The notes beneath the pieces are model-generated. The model saw nothing but the letters and a program-made list of their open reading frames with translations, was not told the origin of the DNA and searched no databases. A stretch of DNA of 64,000 bases, from assembly GCF_900637515.1 (NCBI RefSeq), contig NZ_LR134375.1, forward strand, positions 1,617,001 to 1,681,000. Direction: 5' to 3'. A program made the translations under genes and the position numbers. Source of the stretch: Veillonella dispar (GTDB taxonomy: Bacteria; Bacillota; Negativicutes; Veillonellales; Veillonellaceae). This document shows positions 36,835 to 46,777 of the stretch, piece after piece; the stretch's first letter is position 1; every line of letters starts with the position of its first letter.

Positions 36835-37707
36835 TTATTTAAATTGATTGCAAAGGCTATCAAATAGCGCTTGATCTGGTTTTACCACATCTTCAGTTAA
36901 TGGACGAGGATGTGGACCACCATTTGCTGCTGCCAAGGATTTTTCGAAGGAAGGTTTAGATGTATTTTGGTAAATAAGACCAGTAACCAAACCATCTGTA
37001 TCGCCCAAAGTTTTAAGTGCTGCTGCACGATCTGTTGGATTATAGCCTTCAGGCAATGCTACTAAGTGTTCTTTGAACCAGTCATAGCTGTTGCGTTTGT
37101 TGTATGTAACACATGGACTAAATACGTTGATGAAGGAGAAGCCATCATGGTCCATAGCCTTTTGAATCAAATCAACAAGTTCTTCACGGTTGATCATGTA
37201 GCTTTGAGCTACGAATGTAGCACCTGCTGCAATCGCAGTTTCACAGATAGACAATGGAGACTCGAACGCCCCACGAGGAGTTGTTTTTGTAACAAAACCG
37301 ATGTCGGAACGAGGGGATGCTTGACCTTTAGTCAAACCATATACATGGTTATCCATTACGACGTATGTCATATTTACATTACGTTTAAAAGCATGGATAG
37401 TGTGACCCATACCGATAGCGAACGCATCACCGTCACCGGAGAATGCGATAACTTCTAAGTCTTGGTTAGCAAGTTTAACGCCTTGTGCGTAAGGAAGCGC
37501 ACGACCATGAGTTGTATGAGCACCATATGCGTAGAAATAACCACCGATACGGCTGGAACAACCGATACCGGAAATTACTGCTAATTTTTCTGGTGGAATA
37601 TTTTTCGCTACTACAGCGTCAGTAATCGCTGCTTGAACCCCATAATGGCCACAGCCTGGACACCAGTTAGGACGAATATCGTTTCTGTAATCTTTAGCTG
37701 TTGTCAT
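36835..37707 (-). CDS. korB: 2-oxoacid:ferredoxin oxidoreductase, beta (ThDP) subunit
   Basis: 290 residues from ATG 37707 (MTTAKDYRNDIRP; AGGAGG upstream). Cluster or ThDP-proximal motif WCPGCGHYGVQAAI near the start. The ThDP/Mg motif is SGDGDAFAIGMGHTIHAF, followed by VVMDNHVYGLTKGQ. Pairs with the gamma-alpha subunit to oxidise a 2-oxoacid to acyl-CoA, reducing ferredoxin. The substrate (pyruvate, 2-oxoglutarate or a branched-chain oxoacid) is not decided by sequence; KorB-type naming is by closest look. Confidence 0.85.
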   Translation of the reverse strand: MTTAKDYRNDIRPNWCPGCGHYGVQAAITDAVVAKNIPPEKLAVISGIGCSSRIGGYFYAYGAHTTHGRALPYAQGVKLANQDLEVIAFSGDGDAFAIGMGHTIHAFKRNVNMTYVVMDNHVYGLTKGQASPRSDIGFVTKTTPRGAFESPLSICETAIAAGATFVAQSYMINREELVDLIQKAMDHDGFSFINVFSPCVTYNKRNSYDWFKEHLVALPEGYNPTDRAAALKTLGDTDGLVTGLIYQNTSKPSFEKSLAAANGGPHPRPLTEDVVKPDQALFDSLCNQFK

Positions 37708-37708
37708 A

Positions 37709-39460
37709 TTATAGGACCTCCTTAATCGCATTTTTCACATAACTTTTTGTGAATGGATTACCATCGTATTTCAAGCAGCTGGAAATTTTAGATTTCTTAT
37801 GCATGTTGATTTTAAATAAGTTAGTCAATTGACCTGTTGCATTGTGCTCAACGATAACCACTTTTTTTGCAGCATCCATAAATGGTTGTAATTGTTTTGC
37901 TGGGAATGGTTTAATCAAGCGCAATTGCAAGTGATTAACTTTAACACCTTCTTGATCGAATTCAGCAACAGCTTCTTCGATAGCGCCACGGCTAGAAGCC
38001 ATACCTACAACGAGAACATCTGCTTCGTCGTATTTAGCGTTATTCAAGAATGGCTCGTAATTATCAGCTACAGTTTCCAATTTGCGGAAACGTTTATCAG
38101 TTTGCGCTACGTGCATTGTAGGCGCTTCTGCTGGTTTACCTTCTTCATTATGTTCTAAACCTGTGGAAAGGAAGAGACCATTTTTCATACCAGGAATTGT
38201 ACGAGGAGAAATACCATCTTCAGTCAATTCAAAGCGTTTGAAGTACTTAGGTTGTTCCAATTCAGGAAGGTCAGCTTCTTTCATCATTTTACCGCGGTTA
38301 ATAGGTACACGGTTCAAATCGAAGGAAGGAACGGATTGTTTATTCAAACCTTGTTGTAAATCCGGCATGAAGATAACTGGACATTGGTACATTTCTGCCA
38401 AGTTGAAAGCTTTTTGAATTTCATAGAAGCATTCTTCAATAGATGTTGGAGAAATAACGATACCAGAATAATCGCCATGTGCATTGTAGCAAGCCGCAGC
38501 AATATCGGATTGTTCAACCTTTGTAGCCATACCTGTGGATGGGCCAGAACGTTGAACGTCGATAACAACCATTGGTAATTCAGCCATGGAAGCCATGGAT
38601 AAGGATTCAGCCATCAAGGAAAGACCCGGGCCAGAAGTACATGTGAAGCCACGAACACCTGCGTATACACCGCCCATAGCTGTCATGCATGCTGCGATTT
38701 CATCCTCTGTTTGAACGATAGTAGCACCCAATTTATCCATATTTTTAATCATATATTCCATTACTTCAGATGCTGGAGTAATAGGATAAGATGCCATGAA
38801 ACGGGAACCCGCAGCAATAGCACCTAAAGCACATGCTTCATTACCTAATAAGAACATTTGATCTTTCTTACCAGGAGCTGGCAATGTATCGATTTCCACA
38901 TCGCCCAATTTTTCCATTACAAGGCTATGACCATCGTCAAAGGCAGCTAAGTTTTTATCCACGATTTCTTGGGATTTTTTCGCAAATTTAGCAGCAATCG
39001 CATCTTTAAACATCTTAGTATCAAAACCAAGAAGTGCTACAGACATACCAAGTGCTACGATATTACGCATCAACAAGGAACCTTGTTTCATTGCGGTTTC
39101 AGAGATTGGCAAGGACAAGCAATTAACCTTTGTACCTTCAAATTTAGAGAAGTCAGGATTTACTTTGCTGTCACAGATGATGTAACCGCCCTCACGAACT
39201 TCAGAACCATGCATATCAACTGTTTCTTGATCAAGAGAAAGCAAGAAGTCTACGCCTTCACCAATGGACATAACTTGTTCTAATGCAACGCGCAATGCGA
39301 ATGTAGTATGACCACCTTTGATACGAGATGCAAATAAACGTTGGCTATACAAGGAATAACCTTCTTTAGCGAGGATTGTCGCCATAATTTCGCCACAACT
39401 CTCGATACCTTCACCTTGTTGGCCGCCCATTTTCCAGATAAAATCTTTACGTTTTTGCAA
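37709..39460 (-). CDS. korA: 2-oxoacid:ferredoxin oxidoreductase, fused gamma-alpha subunit
   Basis: About 583 residues. The N-terminal gamma domain (about 1-190: KMGGQQGEGIESCGEIMATI, then YSQRLFASRIKGGHTTFALR) is fused to the alpha domain (about 200-583), with AAGSRFMASYPITPASEVME and VQTEDEIAACMTAMGGVYAG. No ferredoxin (delta) domain is present, so an external ferredoxin is needed. AAGGAGG is followed by GTGAATCTC and TTG. The spacing favours TTG 39460 as start; GTG 39469 is too close to the ribosome binding site. Central to anaerobic carbon and energy metabolism. Confidence 0.85.
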   Translation of the reverse strand: MQKRKDFIWKMGGQQGEGIESCGEIMATILAKEGYSLYSQRLFASRIKGGHTTFALRVALEQVMSIGEGVDFLLSLDQETVDMHGSEVREGGYIICDSKVNPDFSKFEGTKVNCLSLPISETAMKQGSLLMRNIVALGMSVALLGFDTKMFKDAIAAKFAKKSQEIVDKNLAAFDDGHSLVMEKLGDVEIDTLPAPGKKDQMFLLGNEACALGAIAAGSRFMASYPITPASEVMEYMIKNMDKLGATIVQTEDEIAACMTAMGGVYAGVRGFTCTSGPGLSLMAESLSMASMAELPMVVIDVQRSGPSTGMATKVEQSDIAAACYNAHGDYSGIVISPTSIEECFYEIQKAFNLAEMYQCPVIFMPDLQQGLNKQSVPSFDLNRVPINRGKMMKEADLPELEQPKYFKRFELTEDGISPRTIPGMKNGLFLSTGLEHNEEGKPAEAPTMHVAQTDKRFRKLETVADNYEPFLNNAKYDEADVLVVGMASSRGAIEEAVAEFDQEGVKVNHLQLRLIKPFPAKQLQPFMDAAKKVVIVEHNATGQLTNLFKINMHKKSKISSCLKYDGNPFTKSYVKNAIKEVL

Positions 39461-39553
39461 GAGATTCACCCTCCTTAGGATAAAAATTACACTGCTGACA
39501 AGAGTCTACCTTACTATGTTAATGTTTTATAGTACGAACCTGTCCATATCGTC

Positions 39554-39582
39554 ATTGTATCATGTATATATTGGGTTTACAA
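39554..39582 (-). promoter_or_regulatory. Promoter of korA-korB
   Basis: Minus-strand TTGTAA (39577-39582), 17 bases, TACAAT (39554-39559), about 90 bases before the start codon. Nothing else is visible in this intergenic stretch. Confidence 0.65.
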
Positions 39583-39640
39583 TGTATCATTTCACATAAT
39601 AATAGGTATAAATTAAGGCATTATAACTAAAAATTATAAG

Positions 39641-39674
39641 AAAAAAGGATACTACATGCTATGTAGTATCCTTT
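39641..39674 (-). terminator. Terminator after truA
   Basis: AAGGATACTACAT/ATGTAGTATCCTT arms with a short loop and then six T on the minus strand. It ends the ribosomal/ECF/truA transcript. Confidence 0.9.
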
Positions 39675-39730
39675 TAGTATTAATAGTTATCGTTTTAAAT
39701 AAATTCTAAGAGAATGCAGTCTATACAAAA

Positions 39731-40516
39731 TTATATAGAATATTTATTCTGTAACACCTCTTGCTGACGTTCTTCCGTAAAGAATATCTCCTCTAAACAT
39801 AACCCTTGGGCTGGCGCCGTTTTACCTATAACACGACGATCTTTAGCGGCTAAATAGCCCTTAATATCCTCCACCTTGCGTCTTCCAAGGCCTACATCGA
39901 CGAGGAGCCCTGCAATATTGCGAACCATGTGGTATAAGAACCCATCTCCCACTACAGAAATGGTAACATGAGAGCCTTCTGCCTCTACATGAATTCCTAT
40001 AATTGTTTTTACCGGATCAGCGGGCGTTGAATTCGTCCCCTTTAAGGTTGTAAAATCATGGGTGCCTAATAATTCATTGCCTGCAGCTTGCATGAGATCG
40101 ATATTAAGAGGCTTCTTAACATGCCAATGGTATCGTTTTGTCAAAGGATTGGCAATGAGCTGATTATGAATGGTATATACATATTCCTTACCATATATAT
40201 TCCATCGAGGCTTCCAATCGAGTGGAATTTCCAGGGCTTCAAGAACAACGATATCCTTTGGAATATGCGCAATCATAGCACGAGGAATGTTTTCTACTGG
40301 TATAGATCCAGATGTTTGGAACGTACATACTTGAAACTTTGCATGTACACCTGCATCTGTTCTAGAAGCTCCATAGATTTGTATGGGTTCGTTACAAATT
40401 TTGGACAATCCATATTCTAAGCAACCTTGTACTGTTAAGCCCTTATCATCAGGTTGCTTCTGATAGCCTGCTAAATCGGTGCCATCATAAGCAACTATGA
40501 TTCGTATATTTCTCAT
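39731..40516 (-). CDS. truA: tRNA pseudouridine(38-40) synthase
   Basis: 261 residues. The catalytic aspartate is in GASRTDAGVHAKFQVCTF near residue 55-60; the N-terminus MRNIRIIVAYDGTDLAGYQ and the later HMVRNIAGLLVDVGLGRR are typical. Modifies the anticodon stem-loop of many tRNAs. The ATG at 40516 overlaps the ecfT stop as ATGA. Position after ecfA1-ecfA2-ecfT is conserved in Firmicutes. Confidence 0.96.
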   Translation of the reverse strand: MRNIRIIVAYDGTDLAGYQKQPDDKGLTVQGCLEYGLSKICNEPIQIYGASRTDAGVHAKFQVCTFQTSGSIPVENIPRAMIAHIPKDIVVLEALEIPLDWKPRWNIYGKEYVYTIHNQLIANPLTKRYHWHVKKPLNIDLMQAAGNELLGTHDFTTLKGTNSTPADPVKTIIGIHVEAEGSHVTISVVGDGFLYHMVRNIAGLLVDVGLGRRKVEDIKGYLAAKDRRVIGKTAPAQGLCLEEIFFTEERQQEVLQNKYSI

Positions 40517-41316
40517 AGACCTAACCACCACAATGCAATGAGTACAAGGGTAATCAAAATAACAGCACCGACGCCAATATAATCAACATAGGTAACTTGT
40601 AGTTCCTTCATACGCGTACGGTTTACACCACCTCGATAGCAACGCGCTTCCATAGCAATAGCCAGTTCATCAGCACGTCTAAATGCACTGATGAATAAAG
40701 GAACCAATAAAGGTACCATATTTTTTGCCCGTTGAATGATAGACCCTGTTACAAAGTCTGCACCACGAGCAGATTGAGCTTTCATAATACGATCCGTTTC
40801 ATCCAATAAAGTAGGAATGAAACGTAATGCAATGGTCATCATCATAGCCAATTCATGAGCAGGTACGCCAATACAACGGAATGGGTTTAGCAAATGCTCA
40901 ATACCATCGGTCAAACGAATTGGTGATGTCGTATAGGTCAATAGGGAGGAGAACAAGATTAAAAAGATTAATCGTGCTGCCATTTGTAGACCCATAGCCA
41001 AGCCTTGATCTGTAATATTAATAATGCCCCATTGGAAAACTGAATTACCTGGGGTCGTAAAGATATGAATACCCATAGTAAATACAATGATAATCCAAAG
41101 TGGTTTAATAGCTGACCACATCAAGCGTAATGGCAATCTTGATAACAACATAGCAAAGATGGTAAATGCTCCTACCAAGCCATACGCAAGAGGAGAATTT
41201 GCTAGGAAGATAGCTACCACAAAGATAGTTGTAGCAATAATCTTGGCACGAGGATCCATGCGATGCAAGAAGGAGTTTCCTGGGAAGTATTGCCCAATAG
41301 TAATGTTATTTAACAT
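40513..41316 (-). CDS. ecfT: ECF transporter transmembrane (T) component
   Basis: 267 residues with about 5-6 membrane helices. Couples two ATPases to exchangeable vitamin-binding S components. The coupling-helix motifs are visible as KAQSARGADFVTG and ELAIAMEARCYRGG (the A-R-G pattern of the family). Start MLNNITIGQYFPGNSFLHRM is typical. It overlaps ecfA2 by 11 bases. No S component is nearby, as expected for a shared (group II) module. Confidence 0.95.
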   Translation of the reverse strand: MLNNITIGQYFPGNSFLHRMDPRAKIIATTIFVVAIFLANSPLAYGLVGAFTIFAMLLSRLPLRLMWSAIKPLWIIIVFTMGIHIFTTPGNSVFQWGIINITDQGLAMGLQMAARLIFLILFSSLLTYTTSPIRLTDGIEHLLNPFRCIGVPAHELAMMMTIALRFIPTLLDETDRIMKAQSARGADFVTGSIIQRAKNMVPLLVPLFISAFRRADELAIAMEARCYRGGVNRTRMKELQVTYVDYIGVGAVILITLVLIALWWLGL

Positions 41317-42166
41317 GGCTACCTCCTTCTAGAATGGCTTGTACTGCATCATCTACAGATAATACACGATTAGATACATCTAATCCTTGTTCACGCAAAT
41401 ATTCCATGGTTACAGATACTGGTGGTACGTCTACACCAACAGCTTGCAATGCATCGCGGTGATGATTAAAGATTTCCATCGGTTCTCCATCGAGAACGAT
41501 ACGACCTTTATCGAGTACCACGAGGCGAGATGCCATGCGAGAAATATCCTCCATGTTATGTGATACAAGGATTACAGTAATGCCCTTTTCTTTATGAAGT
41601 CGAATGATCTCTTCAAATATTTCTTCACGACCAAATGGGTCAAGGCCTGCAGATGGCTCATCAAGGACTAGGAAATCTGGATTCATAGCCACTACTCCTG
41701 CAATGGCAACACGGCGCATTTGTCCACCCGATAAGTGGAATGGAGAGCGCTCCGCGTAGGTGTCGTAATCAAGACCTACAAATTTCATTGCCTCCCGTAC
41801 CCGTTCATCTACTTCATCAGCACTGAGGCCTAAGTTTTTAGGGCCAAAGGCAATATCTTCGGCAATAGTTTCTTCAAACAACTGATGTTCTGGATATTGA
41901 AAAACCATGCCTACCTTATGGCGCATCTTTTTAGCTTCCTCTGTAGAAGCACTAATATCTACACCATTAACGGTAACCGTTCCTGTTGTAGGATGTAATA
42001 AGCCATTTAAATGTTGTACAAAGGTAGATTTACCAGAGCCGGTATGACCAATGATGCCTAAAAACTCACCGTTTTCAACAGTAAGAGATACACCGTGAAG
42101 GGCTGTCTTTTCAAATGGAGTACCTACACCATAGGTATAAGTAATATTATCTATTACAATCGCCAT
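41306..42166 (-). CDS. ecfA2: ECF transporter ATPase A2
   Basis: 286 residues. Walker A GHTGSGKSTFVQHLNGLL, Q-loop FQYPEHQLFEETIAEDI, signature LSGGQMRRVAIAGVVA, Walker B FLVLDEPSAGLDP, switch VSHNMEDIS. The C-terminal extension is typical of ECF ATPases. Overlaps ecfA1 by one base (TAATG) and ecfT by 11. Confidence 0.96.
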   Translation of the reverse strand: MAIVIDNITYTYGVGTPFEKTALHGVSLTVENGEFLGIIGHTGSGKSTFVQHLNGLLHPTTGTVTVNGVDISASTEEAKKMRHKVGMVFQYPEHQLFEETIAEDIAFGPKNLGLSADEVDERVREAMKFVGLDYDTYAERSPFHLSGGQMRRVAIAGVVAMNPDFLVLDEPSAGLDPFGREEIFEEIIRLHKEKGITVILVSHNMEDISRMASRLVVLDKGRIVLDGEPMEIFNHHRDALQAVGVDVPPVSVTMEYLREQGLDVSNRVLSVDDAVQAILEGGSHVK

Positions 42167-43113
42167 TAGTGTGTGCCCTCCCCTCTTACTACATTTGAAT
42201 TTTCATTGATAGGAGAACTTATCGTTTTAGCACCTACGTTATGTTCACTTAGTAATTGATCCGCTAATTTAGAATGTTTTAGACCTACTGCTAATTCTTC
42301 ATTATTGATGATACTTTTACCGATCTCATATCCTTTTTCATTTAATTTGAAAGCAATTTCAGACGCTACTGGTACATCGAGGCCAAGGCCTTTTAATGTA
42401 TCTACATGGCTAAAAATCTCACGAGGGGTACCATCATGTAACTTCACGCCATTTTTCATTACCACCACACGATTAGCTGTGACAGCTTCCTCCATAAAGT
42501 GTGTAATGTACACGATAGTGATACCTTCTTCTTTATTGAGTTTATGAACTGTCTCTAATACCTCACGACGACCTTTTGGATCGAGCATAGCCGTTGGTTC
42601 ATCAAGAACGATACAATCAGGTTTCATGGCAAGTACGCCTGCAATAGCAATACGTTGCTTTTGACCACCAGACAACAAATGAGGACCATGCTCTCTATAT
42701 TCAGTCATATTAACAGCCTCTAATGCTGCATCGACACGTTTTCTAATTTCAGCACTAGGAATTCCAAGATTTTCTGGACCAAAGGCAACATCTTCTTCTA
42801 CGACAGCTGCCACAATTTGGTTATCCGGATTTTGGAACACCATACCTACATGTTGGCGTATATCCCAAATATGTTCTTCATCACGCGTATCATAGCCACA
42901 TACATTGATATACCCTTCACTAGGTTGTAATAACACATTGAAATGCTTGGCTAGTGTACTTTTACCACTACCATTAGTACCGATGATACAAACAAACTCG
43001 CCACGCTTGATGGATAAACTCACATCATTTAGTGCGTGTACATCATTGCCATTTTCATCGGTATAGATATGACTCATATGATTGACCTGAATCATAATGT
43101 CTTTTTCATTCAT
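42166..43113 (-). CDS. ecfA1: ECF transporter ATPase A1
   Basis: About 315 residues from ATG 43113 (MNEKDIMIQVNHMSHIYTDE). Walker A GTNGSGKSTLAKHFNVLL, Q-loop MVFQNPDNQIVAAVVEEDVA, signature LSGGQKQRIAIAGVLA, Walker B CIVLDEPTAMLDP, switch THFMEEAVTA. It lies 284 bases from rplQ behind a strong terminator, so it probably has its own promoter in the AT-rich gap; I saw no convincing consensus there. Confidence 0.95.
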   Translation of the reverse strand: MNEKDIMIQVNHMSHIYTDENGNDVHALNDVSLSIKRGEFVCIIGTNGSGKSTLAKHFNVLLQPSEGYINVCGYDTRDEEHIWDIRQHVGMVFQNPDNQIVAAVVEEDVAFGPENLGIPSAEIRKRVDAALEAVNMTEYREHGPHLLSGGQKQRIAIAGVLAMKPDCIVLDEPTAMLDPKGRREVLETVHKLNKEEGITIVYITHFMEEAVTANRVVVMKNGVKLHDGTPREIFSHVDTLKGLGLDVPVASEIAFKLNEKGYEIGKSIINNEELAVGLKHSKLADQLLSEHNVGAKTISSPINENSNVVRGEGTH

Positions 43114-43349
43114 GGATAACCTCATATCTTTCTAGTCAATTTCGCTTCTATAAAAGTAGAACCATTTACAAATCAATCATTCCCATATTGAGCCTACTAG
43201 CATCAATATAATATGTCCTGTTCATACACTTAGAATGAAATAGTATCTAAGGTATACTGTAAAAGGTTAACAATAGACATTTAATATTTACGATAACTGC
43301 TAATATATTACGATATTATACTCATCGATTGTACCATAAAATTGACAAT

Positions 43350-43385
43350 AAAAAAACGGTGCTGCAACATAAGTTACAACACCGT
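43350..43385 (-). terminator. Terminator after rplQ (end of ribosomal supercluster)
   Basis: ACGGTG..GCAAC pairs with GTT.CAACACCGT with small mismatches; the minus strand then has seven T. Just 11 bases past the rplQ stop. Confidence 0.88.
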
Positions 43386-43396
43386 ATAGAGTTTGA

Positions 43397-43732
43397 TTAA
43401 ACTAACTCGATAATAGCCAAAGGTGCAGCGTCACCTTTGCGAAGACCAGTTTTGATTACACGAGTATAACCACCTTGACGGTCTGCATATTTTGGAGCAA
43501 TTGTATCAAACAATTTTTTTACTACGCTTTCATCCATGAGGTATGCAAGAACTTGGCGACGTGCATGAAGATCACCACGTTTAGCCAAAGTTACCATTTG
43601 ATCAGCTAAAGAGCGAAGTTCTTTCGCTTTAGCTTCTGTAGTTTCAATACGCTCATATTGGAAGAAAGATGTTAACATGCTACGGAACAACGCTTTACGA
43701 GCGGAGCTGTCGCGGCCTAATTTTCTGTACAT
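43397..43732 (-). CDS. rplQ: 50S ribosomal protein L17
   Basis: 111 residues, [19 protein letters not shown] opening and the C-terminal [20 protein letters not shown]. Sits near the exit tunnel on the 50S. Immediately after rpoA (12-base gap); last gene of the cluster before a terminator. Confidence 0.97.
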   Translation of the reverse strand: MYRKLGRDSSARKALFRSMLTSFFQYERIETTEAKAKELRSLADQMVTLAKRGDLHARRQVLAYLMDESVVKKLFDTIAPKYADRQGGYTRVIKTGLRKGDAAPLAIIELV

Positions 43733-43744
43733 TCGTCTTCCTCC

Positions 43745-44749
43745 TTATTCGCCTTTTTGTTTAAGTTGAAAACCACCTGGATGATTATTGAGTTTTTCCT
43801 CAATTTCATCGATGGATTTTTTGCCTAAATTGCGAACTTTTCCTAAGTCATCAATGGTTTTGTCTAGCAAATCTGCAATTGTATTAATGCCAGCACGTTT
43901 CAAGCAGTTATACGCACGAACAGAGAGTTCCAACTCATCGATGGAAATCTTTGCTGGGCCTTCATCTACAGCTGGTTCTTCATTATCGGAACCTACTGGA
44001 TCAACAACGATACCGCCTTCACCTGTGTTTACATCTACAACATCTGCAGAGTGCGCTAATTTAGTGAAGTTCCCTAAATAACCAATCATAATGGCAGCAG
44101 ATTTTGCCACTGCATCAGCAGCAGTAATGGAACCATCAGTCCAAACTTCTAATGTAAGTTTGTCAAAGTCCATTTCATTGCCTACACGAACATCACTCAC
44201 TTCGTATTTGGCACGAAGAATTGGAGAGAAGATGGAATCGATTGGAATACAACCGATTACATCTGTGTCTTTTTTATTCTTCGTAGAAGGAACGTAACCT
44301 TTGCCACGTTCAATCACTACGTCCATTACGAGATGAGCTGTCTCATCCATAGTCGCAATCACAAGTTCAGGATTCAATACTTCCACTTCTGGTGGGAATT
44401 GCTCAGCTAAGTCAGCTGCTGTCAATACACCATCCTTTTGGAAGTCAAAGTGAACTTCCAATGGTAGTTGCACATCTTCTTCAACTTTGATGCACAATTG
44501 CTTTAAGTTAAGGATGATATCCGTAACGTCTTCGCGAATACCAGGAATAGTAGAGAATTCATGAAGAACTCCATCAATTTTGATAGAGGTGATAGCTGCC
44601 CCATCCAAGGATGAAAGCAAAATTCTGCGTAAGCTATTACCGAGAGTGATACCATAACCACGGTCTAATGGTTCACATACGAACTTACCATAGCGACCGC
44701 CTTCGGCGATGTCCACCTTCTCGATTTTAAGTTTCTTTTCTTCGCTCAT
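43745..44749 (-). CDS. rpoA: RNA polymerase alpha subunit
   Basis: 334 residues. N-terminal dimerisation domain (YGKFVCEPLDRGYGITLGNSLRR, LLSSLDGAAITS). An acidic linker precedes the C-terminal alpha-CTD (ISIDELELSVRAYNCLKRAG; LLDKTIDDLGKVRNLGKKS) that contacts UP elements and activators. I chose ATG 44749 (MSEEKKLKIEK), 9 bases after GGAGG. ATGs upstream overlap the ribosome binding site. Confidence 0.97.
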   Translation of the reverse strand: MSEEKKLKIEKVDIAEGGRYGKFVCEPLDRGYGITLGNSLRRILLSSLDGAAITSIKIDGVLHEFSTIPGIREDVTDIILNLKQLCIKVEEDVQLPLEVHFDFQKDGVLTAADLAEQFPPEVEVLNPELVIATMDETAHLVMDVVIERGKGYVPSTKNKKDTDVIGCIPIDSIFSPILRAKYEVSDVRVGNEMDFDKLTLEVWTDGSITAADAVAKSAAIMIGYLGNFTKLAHSADVVDVNTGEGGIVVDPVGSDNEEPAVDEGPAKISIDELELSVRAYNCLKRAGINTIADLLDKTIDDLGKVRNLGKKSIDEIEEKLNNHPGGFQLKQKGE

Positions 44750-44820
44750 CAGGAACATCCTCCTATACAACACACGTTCATAGTTTAATTATAGCACCGT
44801 ATCAAATCGGCCGCTATTAA

Positions 44821-45210
44821 TTATACACGACGGCGTTTTGGAGGGCGACAACCATTGTGAGGAATTGGAGTTACGTCTTTAATGGAAGTAACTTCAAGAC
44901 CTGCAGCTTGTAAAGCACGGATTGCAGCTTCACGGCCGGATCCAGGACCTTTTACGAATACTTCAACAGTGCGAAGACCATGTTCCATTGCAGCTTTAGC
45001 AGCTTGTTCAGCAGCCATTTGAGCAGCGAATGGAGTGGATTTACGGGAACCACGGAAGCCCAAGCCACCAGCGGAAGCCCAAGACAACGCATTACCGTTT
45101 GTATCTGTCAAAGTTACGATAGTGTTATTGAATGTAGAACGAATATGAGCCGCACCGGATTCAATATGTTTCTTTTCTTTTCTTTTAGTTCTAACAACTT
45201 TTTTAGCCAC
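44821..45210 (-). CDS. rpsK: 30S ribosomal protein S11
   Basis: 129 residues; [21 protein letters not shown] and the C-terminal [13 protein letters not shown] are diagnostic. Part of the 30S platform near the E site. The next gene on the transcript is rpoA, with rpsD missing from between them. Confidence 0.97.
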   Translation of the reverse strand: MAKKVVRTKRKEKKHIESGAAHIRSTFNNTIVTLTDTNGNALSWASAGGLGFRGSRKSTPFAAQMAAEQAAKAAMEHGLRTVEVFVKGPGSGREAAIRALQAAGLEVTSIKDVTPIPHNGCRPPKRRRV

Positions 45211-45229
45211 GCTTTATCCCTCCTTTATC

Positions 45230-45598
45230 TTATTTCTTTTTACCAGCAATTGCTTTTCTAGGACCTTTGCGAGTACGTGCATTCGTTTTAGTACGTTGAC
45301 CACGAAGTGGTAAACCCATACGATGACGTTTGCCTCGATAGGAGTTGATTTCAATTAAGCGTTTAATGTTAAGAGCTTCTTCACGACGAAGGTCACCTTC
45401 AACTTTGTAATCAGCATCTAACAATTCACGGATTTTCGCTACTTCATCTTCAGAAAGATCACGAACACGTGTGTCAGGATTGATGCCAGTTTTAGCAATG
45501 ATTTCAGATGCTAAAGTTGGACCAATACCATAAATATAAGTTAAACCAATTTCCACTCGTTTATCACGAGGTAAATCTACACCGGCGATACGTGCCAT
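45230..45598 (-). CDS. rpsM: 30S ribosomal protein S13
   Basis: 122 residues; [20 protein letters not shown] opening, then [20 protein letters not shown], then a lysine-rich tail. Contacts the P-site tRNA and the 50S. Follows rpmJ. Confidence 0.97.
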   Translation of the reverse strand: MARIAGVDLPRDKRVEIGLTYIYGIGPTLASEIIAKTGINPDTRVRDLSEDEVAKIRELLDADYKVEGDLRREEALNIKRLIEINSYRGKRHRMGLPLRGQRTKTNARTRKGPRKAIAGKKK

Positions 45599-45621
45599 CT
45601 AATCATCCACCTCCTATCAGA

Positions 45622-45735
45622 TTATCCTTGTTTTTGTTTATGTTTTGGATTTTCGCAAATAACCATTACACGGCCTTTGCGTTTAATGATTTTACATTTT
45701 TCGCATATCTTTTTAACTGATGGTTGAACCTTCAT
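45622..45735 (-). CDS. rpmJ: 50S ribosomal protein L36
   Basis: 37 residues: [20 protein letters not shown], continuing [17 protein letters not shown]. The zinc ribbon C11-x2-C14-x12-C27-x4-H32 is complete, the C+ form that needs zinc. AGGAGG precedes ATG 45735. The gene is short but placed exactly between infA and rpsM, as in other Firmicutes. Confidence 0.96.
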   Translation of the reverse strand: MKVQPSVKKICEKCKIIKRKGRVMVICENPKHKQKQG

Positions 45736-45761
45736 TAGTACCTCCTTTGTGGACCCTATGC

Positions 45762-45980
45762 TTATTTGAAGCGATAGGTGATGCGACCACGATTTAAGTC
45801 ATACGGTGTCAGTTCCATAGTAACTTTATCACCAGGAAGAATACGGATAAAATTCATACGCATTTTACCTGACACATGAGCCAATACGATATGACCATTT
45901 TCCAATTCAACTTGGAACATGGCATTCGGTAAAGCCTCAACTACCGTACCTTCCACCTCAATAACGTCTTCTTTTGACAT
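45762..45980 (-). CDS. infA: Translation initiation factor IF-1
   Basis: 72 residues, one OB-fold. [20 protein letters not shown] and [20 protein letters not shown] are typical; it binds the 30S A site during initiation. AGGA precedes the ATG. Set between map and rpmJ. Confidence 0.97.
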   Translation of the reverse strand: MSKEDVIEVEGTVVEALPNAMFQVELENGHIVLAHVSGKMRMNFIRILPGDKVTMELTPYDLNRGRITYRFK

Positions 45981-46003
45981 ATCTTTTCCTCCGGTTACCT
46001 GTT

Positions 46004-46774
46004 TTATTTAATTAACCGCGGTTCATCACGCATGGTTAATATTTCAGGGCCGTTTTCTGTAACAACCACTGTATGTTCGAAATGAGCAGCAGGTTTACCA
46101 TCTACGGTAACTGCTGTCCAGTCATCCCCTAATACATGAACACGATAACTACCCATTGTAATCATCGGTTCAATACACAATACCATACCTGGTTTCATTA
46201 AAGGTCCTTGATCAGGACTACCATAGTTTGGTATTTGCGGATCTTCATGCATTTCGCGGCCTAAACCATGACCTACGAAGTCGCGAACGACACCGTAACC
46301 ATGTTTCTCACAATACGTTTGAACAGCGTGACCGATAGCACCGATACGGTTGCCAACTTTCACTTGTTCAATTCCCTTGAACAGACTTTCTTCTGTAACT
46401 TTTAACAATTTCATCACATCTGGTTTGACGTGACCGATAGGAATCGTCACAGCCGAATCGCCGTGATATCCATCAATAGATGATACAAGATCAATACTGA
46501 GGACATCACCGTTTTTAAGCTTACGCTTAGCGCTCGGAATACCATGAACAACTTCATCATTGATAGAAGCACAGATTGTAGCAGGGAATCCATAGTACCC
46601 TTTACAACTTGGTATACCACCGTGGCTGCGAATATATTCTTCGGCAATTGTATCTAACTCAAGCGTCGTGATGCCAGGTTTAGCCTTTTCTACTAACAAG
46701 GACAACGTGTCTGCTGTAAGCTTACTTGCCTTGCGGATACATTCAATTTCATGGGGCGATTTTAAAATAATCAT
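46004..46774 (-). CDS. map: Methionine aminopeptidase, type I
   Basis: 256 residues; removes initiator methionine co-translationally. Metal ligands are found in [18 protein letters not shown], then [18 protein letters not shown], then VLCIEPMI and the C-terminal [17 protein letters not shown]. Separated from adk by 3 bases. No N-terminal zinc-finger extension. Confidence 0.96.
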   Translation of the reverse strand: MIILKSPHEIECIRKASKLTADTLSLLVEKAKPGITTLELDTIAEEYIRSHGGIPSCKGYYGFPATICASINDEVVHGIPSAKRKLKNGDVLSIDLVSSIDGYHGDSAVTIPIGHVKPDVMKLLKVTEESLFKGIEQVKVGNRIGAIGHAVQTYCEKHGYGVVRDFVGHGLGREMHEDPQIPNYGSPDQGPLMKPGMVLCIEPMITMGSYRVHVLGDDWTAVTVDGKPAAHFEHTVVVTENGPEILTMRDEPRLIK

Positions 46775-46777
46775 GGA